From a virus: 45,857 nt of DNA. Below the pieces are notes generated by a model, which worked only from the letters and a program-made list of their open reading frames with translations, did not search any database and had not been told where the DNA came from. The DNA lies in the IMG/VR virus record IMGVR_UViG_3300027796_000004, positions 1 through 45,857 of that record; one strand, 5' to 3'. The position numbers and the translations under genes were made by a program. Positions 33,091 to 39,782 of the stretch are shown here, piece after piece (position 1 is the stretch's first letter; the number at the start of each line of letters is the position of its first letter).

Positions 33091-33494
33091 TTTTTAATCA
33101 ACTTAATTACAAGATTTTTAGATATTTGAAATTGTTCTGATAGTCTTCTTATAGATACTTTGTCTTCAATGTGAAGTTTTTTAACTAACTTTTCTTGTTC
33201 TGGATTCAATTTATGTTCTCTTAATGTTGTTCTCCCAACAGTTATTAAATTATCCTTATGTGGATTCAAACCGTTTCCGTCTTTAAATCCAATAAGCTCT
33301 TTTGAGTTTATATCCCACTCCGGATTATAATAGTCGTATACTATTCTAGCAACGGAATATGTCTTTATTTTGCCGTAAGCATTAAAAGAAACCACATACT
33401 TTCCGTCTCTGATTCTATACTTTAATTTATTACCAGCGTGAGAAATTATTGACATTCCGTCTTCTGATACTATATATTTCTTTCTTTCTTGCAT
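33087..33494 (-). CDS. HNH-like / AP2-like DNA-binding protein with C-terminal HTH
   Basis: A 135-residue protein. YSVARIVYDYYNPEWD and LIGFKDGNGLNPHKDNLITV follow the layout of HNH homing endonucleases of phages (R-L-V-x-x-A-F-x-x-N-P, then N-H-x-D-G-N-x-x-N-N-x-x-x-N-L). The first catalytic histidine position reads G-F-K instead of N-H-x, so nuclease activity is doubtful. The C-terminus (VSIRRLSEQFQISKNLVIKL) is a good helix-turn-helix. It may be a domesticated, inactive homing endonuclease acting as a regulator. Confidence 0.6.
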   Translation of the reverse strand: MQERKKYIVSEDGMSIISHAGNKLKYRIRDGKYVVSFNAYGKIKTYSVARIVYDYYNPEWDINSKELIGFKDGNGLNPHKDNLITVGRTTLREHKLNPEQEKLVKKLHIEDKVSIRRLSEQFQISKNLVIKLIKK

Positions 33495-33511
33495 TCTCTC
33501 TCCTCCTTGTA

Positions 33512-33940
33512 CTATTTTAAACCTAGTTCTTCCAATGTATATTCTTTATCTTGTTCCATATTTTTATACATGTAATTATTTTTAAAATATGGCAAATTAA
33601 TTTCCTCTCTGCTCTTTAATACGATATCTATATATTGTTCCTTATCTATTATGTTTCCTAGCTTGACTATATGTTTCACATCGTCTTTAAATGGTCTAAT
33701 CACTTGTGATAGATATTTCTTTTCAGACTGATCTAAAATATCATTTACTGCAATTATATAACATCCACCACATAATCCATATTTCATATTAAGCATATTC
33801 ACTACTATGCGGCTTAAACTATTTTTAGGTGCATAACTATAATAATCTGCGTCTTGCCACTCGTAAATTATGCCCCAAACCTTAACTTTCTTTGGATTCT
33901 TACCTTTTTTTACTAATTCTAATAATTCTAAATAATTCAT
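33512..33940 (-). CDS. Hypothetical protein, 142 aa
   Basis: Not recognised. Starts MNYLELLELVKKGKNPKKVK and continues with a strand-rich middle containing CGGCYIIAVNDI. The ATG at 33940 has AGAGGAGG upstream; the longer in-frame start at 33964 lies within the promoter -10 and is rejected. It is the first gene after the internal promoter. Confidence 0.6.
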   Translation of the reverse strand: MNYLELLELVKKGKNPKKVKVWGIIYEWQDADYYSYAPKNSLSRIVVNMLNMKYGLCGGCYIIAVNDILDQSEKKYLSQVIRPFKDDVKHIVKLGNIIDKEQYIDIVLKSREEINLPYFKNNYMYKNMEQDKEYTLEELGLK

Positions 33941-33962
33941 ATTTCCTCCTCTTATTATTAAC

Positions 33963-33991
33963 ATTATATCATACCAAAACCCCCAAAGTTC
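33963..33991 (-). promoter_or_regulatory. Internal early promoter (GAACTT-17-TATAAT)
   Basis: On the minus strand GAACTT (33991-33986), 17 bp, TATAAT (33968-33963), within TATGATATAAT. It is identical in boxes and spacing to 30747-30775 but with a different spacer, so it looks like a second use of one promoter type. Confidence 0.7.
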
Positions 33992-33995
33992 CCGA

Positions 33996-34202
33996 CTAGT
34001 CTAAAAATCTAAATACTAAATATTGTTCTTTTATTATATAGCTTTTTTGTACAGCTTTATTTATAGCTCTACTAGATATTTTAATTCCGTCTTTGAAAAA
34101 CTTTTCAGCTAGATCTGTCGCACTTTTAAATTCCCCAACGCAGACCTCGTCATTTTTCCCCTCGCCGTATTCGTCTTTTAGTATCTTATATAATGTAATC
34201 AT
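33996..34202 (-). CDS. Hypothetical protein, 68 aa
   Basis: Not recognised. Residues about 25-50 (FKSATDLAEKFFKDGIKISS and the following RAINKAVQKS) resemble a helix-turn-helix, so it may bind DNA. I chose the ATG at 34202 (MITLYKIL) because AAGGAGG lies seven bases upstream, covering the first codons of the longer reading. Confidence 0.5.
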   Translation of the reverse strand: MITLYKILKDEYGEGKNDEVCVGEFKSATDLAEKFFKDGIKISSRAINKAVQKSYIIKEQYLVFRFLD

Positions 34203-34212
34203 TTCTTCCTCC

Positions 34213-34410
34213 TTATATTGTTTCTTTGCCAAATAAATTTATCTCGTCTACTTTATAAAAATGTGTTTCTTTGTTGCCATATATATCATTTAATCTTGCA
34301 CACTCGTTTAAAGCCATATCATAATCCTCATAAGCTTCATACGCATACTCTTTATAACCGGCGTTTTCTTGTGTTTGTCTTATAACATAAATTATAGTTC
34401 TTTTATTCAT
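34213..34410 (-). CDS. Hypothetical protein, 65 aa
   Basis: Opens with RTIIYVIRQTQENAGYKEYA, then YEDYDMALNECARLND and a closing strand. This is the alpha/beta plan of short phage proteins in which a strand is followed by 'D-x-A-x-x-E-x-x-R-L' (compare 35703-36206). Function unknown. Ribosome binding site AAAGGAGGG. Confidence 0.5.
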   Translation of the reverse strand: MNKRTIIYVIRQTQENAGYKEYAYEAYEDYDMALNECARLNDIYGNKETHFYKVDEINLFGKETI

Positions 34411-34424
34411 CTCTTTTCCCTCCT

Positions 34425-34568
34425 TTAATATAATTTAACCTTTCCTAATATTTCTAATGATTTTCCGTGTATTATTTTATTTACCCTTTTTCTTAATAAA
34501 AATATATTTTCTATCTCTTCTTCAAATATAACTCCGTCGTCTTTTCTTCTAAGTATCAATTTATACAT
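34425..34568 (-). CDS. Hypothetical protein, 47 aa
   Basis: A short basic protein, MYKLILRRKDDGVIFEEEI followed by a helix with LLRKRVNKII. TAGGTG precedes the ATG. Too short to be in usual gene calls, but it fills the space between two genes exactly. Confidence 0.45.
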   Translation of the reverse strand: MYKLILRRKDDGVIFEEEIENIFLLRKRVNKIIHGKSLEILGKVKLY

Positions 34569-34578
34569 ATTATAACAC

Positions 34579-34716
34579 CTACCAATAAATCTTCAATACT
34601 TTTTTATCACTTTGAATAAGTATTAAATGTTTGTGTTTAGTCTCGTTATATTCTTTGCCTATCTGTCTAATTTTATTTTTAGATCCTGGCATAAATTTAT
34701 TTATATATATTCCCAT
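34579..34716 (-). CDS. Hypothetical protein, 45 aa
   Basis: A short basic protein, MGIYINKFMPGSKNKIRQIG and then KHKHLILIQSDKKVLKIYW. AGAGGAGG is the ribosome binding site and the ATG overlaps the stop of the gene before it (TAATG). Confidence 0.5.
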   Translation of the reverse strand: MGIYINKFMPGSKNKIRQIGKEYNETKHKHLILIQSDKKVLKIYW

Positions 34717-34847
34717 TACTTTACCTCCTCTTTGTACGACGTAACGTACGTGTTTGCTCCATATTCATTAGCTTCTTTTACCAACCAAGCAAATAATATC
34801 AATGCTATTAAAATTGCTATTACAATAGATATAACAAACTCTTTCAT
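34716..34847 (-). CDS. Small membrane protein, 43 aa
   Basis: One membrane segment (FVISIVIAILIALILFAWLV, residues 4-23) and a short polar tail ending KEEVK, which embeds the GAGGAGG of the next gene. Its start overlaps the previous stop. Confidence 0.5.
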   Translation of the reverse strand: MKEFVISIVIAILIALILFAWLVKEANEYGANTYVTSYKEEVK

Positions 34848-35266
34848 TATTTCTTCATCTCCTTTTTACATATTTTCTTAATAATTTTATACGCTCTTTG
34901 CAACGTTTCATAATCAAACCAACCAAAATGGCATCGTTTAATATCAATTCTTAAAGCAAGAGCTAGTTTCTTATATACTTGTGTTCTTTGATTACTATCG
35001 TGCCATAACTCATCAAATAAATCATGGCATTTCTTTTTCATTTCCCTTTCTTCTTTGTTTGCTAATATTCCTAACGGAACTTTTGTTCCAGTATGAACTC
35101 CAACATAACTATCGCATTTAGTACACTTATAACACCTACCATTACCATATTCACGCCCGTATATTTCTGCGTTTGAAGTAAATATTACCTCTGCTCCACA
35201 ATTTTTACATACCTTTGGAATAGGATAATAATCTATTATGTCCTTAATCTTTGTATTACTTTTCAT
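34847..35266 (-). CDS. Zinc-ribbon protein, DUF3268-like
   Basis: A 139-residue protein. CKNCGAEVIFTSNAEIYGRE (C20, C23) and GRCYKCTKCDSYVGVHTGT (C45, C48) form a Cys4 zinc ribbon; the R-E-Y-G-N-G...C-D-S-Y-V-G-x-H phrase matches the DUF3268 zinc-ribbon family. The helical C-terminus (LFDELWHDSNQRTQVYKKLA) resembles a small all-helical domain also seen in that family. It probably binds DNA or RNA. Function unknown. Confidence 0.65.
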   Translation of the reverse strand: MKSNTKIKDIIDYYPIPKVCKNCGAEVIFTSNAEIYGREYGNGRCYKCTKCDSYVGVHTGTKVPLGILANKEEREMKKKCHDLFDELWHDSNQRTQVYKKLALALRIDIKRCHFGWFDYETLQRAYKIIKKICKKEMKK

Positions 35267-35435
35267 AATATCCCTTTGATTCTAGTTCTTCAATAAAACT
35301 ATTCATTTTAATCTTATTACTAAATATTCTTATATCATAGAAATTGCTCCCGTCATTATGTTTCTTTATCCCGTCGTGATAATTAACCACGTATTTAGCT
35401 TTACCTACATTATACATAATATTATAATTTTTCAC
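35256..35435 (-). CDS. Hypothetical protein, 59 aa, GTG start
   Basis: Begins with GTG at 35435 directly after the previous stop (GAGGTGGTATAA-GTG). An internal ATG six codons later has no ribosome binding site. The protein (KAKYVVNYHDGIKKHNDGSN, then FYDIRIFSNKIKMNSFIEEL) matches the strand-strand-helix plan of short phage proteins; function unknown. It overlaps the next gene by 11 bases. Confidence 0.5.
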   Translation of the reverse strand: MKNYNIMYNVGKAKYVVNYHDGIKKHNDGSNFYDIRIFSNKIKMNSFIEELESKGYYEK

Positions 35436-35702
35436 TTATACCACCTCATTTATTATTCCGTCTAATTGATCTACTATGTAATTTGCATTATATTTCATTT
35501 CATTTGGAATTATTTTTCCTAAATCATAGAGAAAACTAACCAATTTATTATATGCTTTTGCTCCTTTATCGGTTTCATATTGATAATCAGCGCCTTCTTT
35601 ATAACCATAGCCACAGGCATAATAGCCTATAACTTTTGGCTTTTTAAGATATAAATTTCCTTTTAGTCCAAAATGTTTTTGTAATAATTCTTCTAAACTC
35701 AT
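35436..35702 (-). CDS. Hypothetical protein, 88 aa
   Basis: Not recognised. The middle PKVIGYYACGYGYKEGADYQ is glycine/tyrosine-rich, the remainder helical. It ends NEVV, embedding GAGGTGG for the GTG-start gene. Confidence 0.5.
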   Translation of the reverse strand: MSLEELLQKHFGLKGNLYLKKPKVIGYYACGYGYKEGADYQYETDKGAKAYNKLVSFLYDLGKIIPNEMKYNANYIVDQLDGIINEVV

Positions 35703-36206
35703 TTATTTACCTCCTAATTTCTTTTTATTTATGCTTACCCAGTTTTGAACTAAATTGTTTACGTCATCAAAACTATCAGTAAAAGGATAATCGTCGTTAT
35801 CTAACAACTCATTAAAGCTTTCGCCCTCCCAAGTTAGAGCGTCTAACTCTTTGAAAGCTAAACCTAATTTAGTTAGAGCGTCGCAATATTTTTTTTTCTT
35901 TTCAATTAGTTTTTGAAATTCGTCTTCTTGATTTATATCTCTTTCGTCTAATATGATTCTACTTTCTCCATAACCATAATCTTGTTCTAATAATAGATAT
36001 CCGTCTTGTTCTATTTCTTCCTTATAATCTTCCGGTTTAAAACTATTACCTTTATAAACCATACCCATATCAAGATTCTCTTCTAATACGAATTTTATCC
36101 TTTCTAACGCTTTTTCTTTTGTCGTATAAATTCCTCTTATTTCACTATAATTATTATCTTCGTCTTCAAAATTAGTATATTCTACTAAAACACTATATAT
36201 TTTCAT
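35703..36206 (-). CDS. Hypothetical protein, 167 aa
   Basis: An acidic protein. The N-terminus (MKIYSVLVEYTNFEDEDNNY, then GIYTTKEKALERI) has the 'strand, then x-F/Y-T/S-T-K-E-K-A' pattern of small phage proteins with one alpha/beta domain. Function unknown. It ends KLGGK with GGAGG embedded. Confidence 0.55.
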   Translation of the reverse strand: MKIYSVLVEYTNFEDEDNNYSEIRGIYTTKEKALERIKFVLEENLDMGMVYKGNSFKPEDYKEEIEQDGYLLLEQDYGYGESRIILDERDINQEDEFQKLIEKKKKYCDALTKLGLAFKELDALTWEGESFNELLDNDDYPFTDSFDDVNNLVQNWVSINKKKLGGK

Positions 36207-36405
36207 TTTCTCCTCCTAATAGTTTGATTCTATATTCTAATTCTTTACCACTATAATTATCTAAATAACTCTCATACATTACATTAGATAGTTCTTCTAT
36301 GTTCTCTACTTTATACCATTTAAAATGTTCTTTTAACTCTTCTATGCTTGAATAACGTATACAAGATTCTATCGCCTTTTCTAATTTCTTATTTACCCTT
36401 AACAT
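36193..36405 (-). CDS. Hypothetical protein, 70 aa
   Basis: Not recognised. An acidic helical protein (KKLEKAIESCIRYSSIEELK). The ATG at 36405 overlaps the end of the preceding gene and has AGGAGAT upstream; the longer start at 36429 lies inside that gene. Confidence 0.5.
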   Translation of the reverse strand: MLRVNKKLEKAIESCIRYSSIEELKEHFKWYKVENIEELSNVMYESYLDNYSGKELEYRIKLLGGENENI

Positions 36406-36593
36406 AATTCTATATCTCCTAACAACCAAGCTACAGCTTTATCAAAACTTTTAAACTCCTCAACCCACCAATGTCCAGTTGAATTATCTATCGCAATGTA
36501 AATCTTACCCTCTTTGGTTAAATATCTTCCAAAACCCAAGCAGTCTTTATCAGATAATTTTTTCCATAATTCTTTCGTATAAAATGTTATCAT
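36399..36593 (-). CDS. Hypothetical protein, 64 aa
   Basis: Not recognised. KIYIAIDNSTGHWWVEEFKS followed by FDKAVAWLLGD: a strand, then W-W-V-E-x-F, then a helix. Its ATG directly follows the EVE-ending previous gene. Confidence 0.5.
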   Translation of the reverse strand: MITFYTKELWKKLSDKDCLGFGRYLTKEGKIYIAIDNSTGHWWVEEFKSFDKAVAWLLGDIELC

Positions 36594-36911
36594 TTATTCC
36601 ACCTCCTTTTTTAGTTTATTAACAACGTCTTTTACATATTCTAACCATTGATTAAAATCGTTTAAACTTTCAGTTATTGTAAATGCGTCCTTATAATCTT
36701 TTGCTTGTCTATACATATCTATTTCTTCGTCAATATTAAAATCTTCAACATACTTTTCTAATTGTTCTACTAGATTCATATCGCTTTTCTTATCAATACT
36801 TATAAACATATCAACACCACCATTAGTCCATTGTTCCAATGAAAAATCTGAATCATTATAAATACCAAAATATTTATCTAATATTTTTAGCTCCCTTTTA
36901 GTTATTTTCAT
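36594..36911 (-). CDS. Hypothetical protein, 105 aa
   Basis: Not recognised. A basic opening (MKITKRELKILDKYFGIYND) then an acidic helical body (NLVEQLEKYVEDFNIDEEID). Ends KKEVE. Confidence 0.5.
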   Translation of the reverse strand: MKITKRELKILDKYFGIYNDSDFSLEQWTNGGVDMFISIDKKSDMNLVEQLEKYVEDFNIDEEIDMYRQAKDYKDAFTITESLNDFNQWLEYVKDVVNKLKKEVE

Positions 36912-37130
36912 TTATTCCACCTCCTTATTATTTTTTATAAATTCCCTTAAAGCCTCGTATGAACTCCATTTATAATTTTTAATCTCTTCACTAACATAAA
37001 ACTTATCAATTATCTCAATACACTTTTCAAACACTAAATCACATTCAGATTCTTCACTATTTTTTAATTGCTCTTGCATTAAATCATAACCTAACACAAA
37101 CACTAAATAATAGTATTCTTTTTTATCCAT
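36912..37130 (-). CDS. Hypothetical protein, 72 aa
   Basis: Not recognised. An acidic helical protein (MDKKEYYYLVFVLGYDLMQE). I use the ATG at 37130, within reach of the GGAGGTGG carried by the end of the preceding gene; the longer start at 37160 overlaps that gene. Ends NKEVE. Confidence 0.5.
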   Translation of the reverse strand: MDKKEYYYLVFVLGYDLMQEQLKNSEESECDLVFEKCIEIIDKFYVSEEIKNYKWSSYEALREFIKNNKEVE

Positions 37131-37137
37131 AAACACT

Positions 37138-37410
37138 TTATTCCACCTCCCAACTATCATTGTCTTTATTATAATTGATTCCTAACTCTTTAAATAATCT
37201 AACTTTACTATTGATATATATTTGTTGATTAAAATCTATTATTTTTCCACACTCATAATCATTATTTATAAAATTTAACTCTAAAACAATATCATAAAAC
37301 CAACACAACCTTTTAGGAATAAATTTCCCTATATATTTAAGCCCTAACATATCCCCGTTATTTATATATTCATTAAACAACACAATATCAAAATTCTTCT
37401 TATTTTTCAT
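37138..37410 (-). CDS. Hypothetical protein, 90 aa
   Basis: Not recognised. FDIVLFNEYINNGDMLGLKY, then GKFIPKRLCWFYDIVLELN, with one C-terminal helix. Ends SWEVE. Confidence 0.5.
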   Translation of the reverse strand: MKNKKNFDIVLFNEYINNGDMLGLKYIGKFIPKRLCWFYDIVLELNFINNDYECGKIIDFNQQIYINSKVRLFKELGINYNKDNDSWEVE

Positions 37411-37413
37411 AAT

Positions 37414-37812
37414 TTATTCCACCCCCTTTATTTTCTTATACTCGTCTAAATCGTCTAAATTACAATACGATTCGAAATCTAAACTTTCAAATAAATCTTT
37501 AAACTCTTCTTCCGTTTCGTATTTATATTCGTATACCTTTACATTATTATATTCTATAAACAACGTCATATCTTTAAAATTAACATATACCTGGATACTA
37601 ATATCTTCGTCAAGTTCTTCCTCGTCCTCGGCGTAGTATTCAGTCCACATAATAGGAACTCTTTTAATATCGTCAATATCACACGCTTTTAGACTTTCGC
37701 CAAATTCTTCGTCCATAAAATCATTTAATAATTTTAAATTATCAAGATTCTTTAATAAAATATCTTCTTTTTCTCTTCTTTCTTTTAGTTCTTTACCTTT
37801 TAATTCTATCAT
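37414..37812 (-). CDS. Hypothetical acidic protein, 132 aa
   Basis: Very acidic, especially AEDEEELDEDISIQVYVNF and the last third (YKYETEEEFKDLFESLDFES). Strongly acidic small early proteins are typical of DNA mimics that block host nucleases, though this is only a resemblance. Ends KGVE. Confidence 0.5.
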   Translation of the reverse strand: MIELKGKELKERREKEDILLKNLDNLKLLNDFMDEEFGESLKACDIDDIKRVPIMWTEYYAEDEEELDEDISIQVYVNFKDMTLFIEYNNVKVYEYKYETEEEFKDLFESLDFESYCNLDDLDEYKKIKGVE

Positions 37813-37813
37813 T

Positions 37814-38053
37814 TTATTCCACCTCCTTAAATAATTCGTCCATTAAATCGGCGTTTAATAACCCAGTTATTCCGTCGTTTTCCATATACTTATTATAAAT
37901 CTCTTCTAGACGTTCTAAATCAGATCCGTTTAAATCTTCGAGCTCGTCCAAATAGTCCAACTTTTCATTTACACATAACGCCATAAATAAAACTTTATAA
38001 TCAGTATTTTTAAATAATCTAACTAACTTTTTAATCTCTTTTAATTCTTTCAT
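37814..38053 (-). CDS. Hypothetical acidic protein, 79 aa
   Basis: Helical and acidic (ELKEIKKLVRLFKNTDYKVL, then KLDYLDELEDLNGSDLERL). Not recognised. Ends FKEVE. Confidence 0.5.
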   Translation of the reverse strand: MKELKEIKKLVRLFKNTDYKVLFMALCVNEKLDYLDELEDLNGSDLERLEEIYNKYMENDGITGLLNADLMDELFKEVE

Positions 38054-38055
38054 AA

Positions 38056-38340
38056 TTACCTCCCAATTTTTATAGATAGATATTGTTTATCTTCCATAAC
38101 CTTTTTAATTTCTTCACTAGACGGCACTTTCTCCGTGTCTCTAATAATTCCGTCAATTTCCCTACATAAATCTTTTATAATAGAAAACTCCCAATCACTT
38201 TTAGAATCTACGCCCATTTTACGCAAATCTAATTCGACACTTAACCCATTAACATATTTATCATTTTTCCATATTTCAATATCAAATTCTTTTTTATTTT
38301 TAGTAATATCATATATATCATTAACAAAACTTTTTAACAT
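38056..38340 (-). CDS. Hypothetical protein, 94 aa
   Basis: Not recognised. A strand near the middle (VNGLSVELDLRKMGVDSKSD) and a C-terminal helix. A hairpin that can fold in two ways lies just upstream (38357-38386). Confidence 0.5.
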   Translation of the reverse strand: MLKSFVNDIYDITKNKKEFDIEIWKNDKYVNGLSVELDLRKMGVDSKSDWEFSIIKDLCREIDGIIRDTEKVPSSEEIKKVMEDKQYLSIKIGR

Positions 38341-38356
38341 AACTTTCTCCTTTTTT

Positions 38357-38386
38357 GGGGCGTTTATCTATGCGAACGCCCAAACG
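38357..38386 (-). other. Hairpin with two alternative foldings before 38340
   Basis: On the minus strand GGGCGTT can pair with AACGCCC, a perfect 7-bp stem. The overlapping ATGCG can pair with CGCAT instead. Both use the same bases, so they exclude each other. The stem ends six bases before the AAGGAG of the next gene and could control its translation. Confidence 0.4.
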
Positions 38387-38398
38387 CATATTTTTATA

Positions 38399-38944
38399 TT
38401 ATCTTATTTCTATTTTATCGTATTTATTCTTTGAAATTTCGTTTATTGCTTTTAATAAATCTTTACTATTATATAAATAATCTTTATTTATAACATCGGT
38501 GTTATATCTCCAAGTATTCCCCCTTTCGTCCTCAAATTGTAAATCAAACCATAATTTAAACATATGGACGCTTTTACCATTTATATTTTTAGAACCTCTA
38601 AAAGCGTCGCCACAAATAACTTTTCCGTCTTTTGTTTCTATTCCCTCAAAAAATAACCTATAATTTTTTAAATCACTAATATTATTTATTTCGTCTTCTT
38701 TCCAAAAATCGCAACCTCTTTTTTCTAAATATAATATATTCATTTTTTTCCCTCTTTCATTAAATTCTTCATATGCAATATTTGTTGTGTCCGTTCCAAA
38801 CCTTTCAATAAATTCATTATCAATTAAATGCGACTGAATCCTAACTATTTTATTATCAGTAAATTCACAAACAAAACAATTATTTCCCAAGTCTTTTTTA
38901 AACGCCAACAATTCAAAACCTTTCAAATCTTCAAATCTTTTCAT
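38399..38944 (-). CDS. Hypothetical protein, 181 aa
   Basis: Not recognised. A strand-rich alpha/beta protein (FVCEFTDNKIVRIQSHLIDN, then NINGKSVHMFKLWFDLQFED). It is the second gene of the early operon, so it is expressed early. Ribosome binding site GAAAGGAAG. Confidence 0.55.
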   Translation of the reverse strand: MKRFEDLKGFELLAFKKDLGNNCFVCEFTDNKIVRIQSHLIDNEFIERFGTDTTNIAYEEFNERGKKMNILYLEKRGCDFWKEDEINNISDLKNYRLFFEGIETKDGKVICGDAFRGSKNINGKSVHMFKLWFDLQFEDERGNTWRYNTDVINKDYLYNSKDLLKAINEISKNKYDKIEIR

Positions 38945-38980
38945 TTTTCTTCCTTTCCTCTTTCCTGTCTATCTCCTCAG

Positions 38981-39017
38981 AGTGGGTAGACAAACTCCCA
39001 CTGACGGGCGAACCCGT
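38981..39017 (-). other. Two adjacent GC-rich hairpins in the early leader
   Basis: On the minus strand ACGGG-TTCG-CCCGT (39017-39004) is followed by AGTGGG/CCCACT with a 10-base loop (39002-38981). No U-run follows. They lie between the first two early genes and might stabilise mRNA or be a protein-binding site. They are GC-rich in an AT-rich region. Confidence 0.5.
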
Positions 39018-39023
39018 TTCGAA

Positions 39024-39170
39024 TTATTTAACCTCCTTATATTTAACATTATTCATATAATCATTCTCACGTTCTACCTTATTACCCATGAATATCATAA
39101 ACCCTACCACGCATATTAGGAATAATATTAACCCCCAATTCTTACCAACAATATTGTAAACTAATTTCAT
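39024..39170 (-). CDS. Leader membrane peptide, 48 aa (first early gene)
   Basis: A 48-residue protein with one membrane segment (WGLILFLICVVGFMIFMG, about 12-29), a polar tail and a KYKEVK end. GAGAGGAG lies upstream. As the first gene after the main early promoter it will be among the earliest products. Function unknown. Confidence 0.55.
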   Translation of the reverse strand: MKLVYNIVGKNWGLILFLICVVGFMIFMGNKVERENDYMNNVKYKEVK

Positions 39171-39204
39171 TTTTTTAAATCTCCTCTCTTCATAATCTAC
39201 CCAT

Positions 39205-39233
39205 ATAATAAATCATATAGATAAGTATGTCAA
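39205..39233 (-). promoter_or_regulatory. Main early promoter (minus strand)
   Basis: TTGACA (39233-39228), 17 bp, TATTAT (39210-39205) on the minus strand. It lies 35 bp ahead of the first early gene. A second TTGACA (39255-39250) lies 22 bp upstream without a -10 partner. Confidence 0.75.
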
Positions 39234-39716
39234 GCATTTTAGCAAAATTTGTCAAAAAAGTTTTACGAATGTATGTTTGTAGGCTATTGAAACCATACAA
39301 GACAAGGCTTGTGATATATCGTATATACTGAATTTTTTGTAAAAAAAAACTGTGCCCCCCTAAAAAAACTATACCAAATTAAATATAATATATACTTACA
39401 ATATATGATACTTAAAAAATAAGGGAAGGCAGATTTAAAAAAAGAAAAAAAATCAGTATATATAAAATATAACGTTTTCTTGTCTATATCAAGAGAGATA
39501 GAGACAGATTGCTAGTGTAAAGTATGCACACACACGTACACGCATACACACACGCACGTACGCACGTGAGAGGCTTGAAGTAAACTCTTTGATTCTAATC
39601 ACATAATAATATAATAATTATGGTGGCAAGTTCGGAGGTGGGGGGTGGCTTTTAAGATCGATTTTCTGGTGGACGGGGCTTGGTGTGTGTATGTGTTTAA
39701 GCCATCTCTCCTAACA
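39234..39716. other. Long non-coding region, candidate origin and packaging site
   Basis: Together with the flanking promoters this is the largest gene-free stretch (39171-39782) and lies between divergent units. It contains TATATACTGA (39322-39331) and its inverted copy TCAGTATATA (39453-39462), several AT-rich tracts, a 47-bp alternating purine-pyrimidine tract (39522-39568), and a G-rich, T-rich stretch (about 39620-39705). The combination of AT-rich repeats and proximity to terminase genes suggests an origin and/or packaging start. No gene is supported inside it. Confidence 0.5.
39522..39568. repeat. 47-bp alternating purine-pyrimidine tract
   Basis: Every base alternates purine and pyrimidine from 39522 to 39568 (mostly CA/CG/TA steps, e.g. 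GCACACACACGTACACGCAT). Such tracts favour left-handed Z-DNA under negative supercoiling. Confidence 0.85.
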
Positions 39717-39745
39717 TTGATTTTAAAATAAAATAATACTATAAT
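39717..39745 (+). promoter_or_regulatory. Late promoter (plus strand)
   Basis: TTGATT (39717-39722), 17 bp, TATAAT (39740-39745). Transcription would start near 39752, which argues against the ATG at 39750 and for 39783 as the start of the HNH gene. Confidence 0.7.
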
Positions 39746-39782
39746 ATAGATGACGGACGCTGAAAATGGAGATGCTGAGTAT

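Noticed and set aside
39620-39705. G-quadruplex in the G-rich stretch
   Set aside because: The runs are mostly GG with one long G tract; a stable four-tract quadruplex is not evident, so it is noted only as part of the non-coding region.
39750-39782. ATG at 39750 as start of the HNH protein
   Set aside because: It lies at the predicted transcription start; the ATG at 39783 has GGAG upstream.
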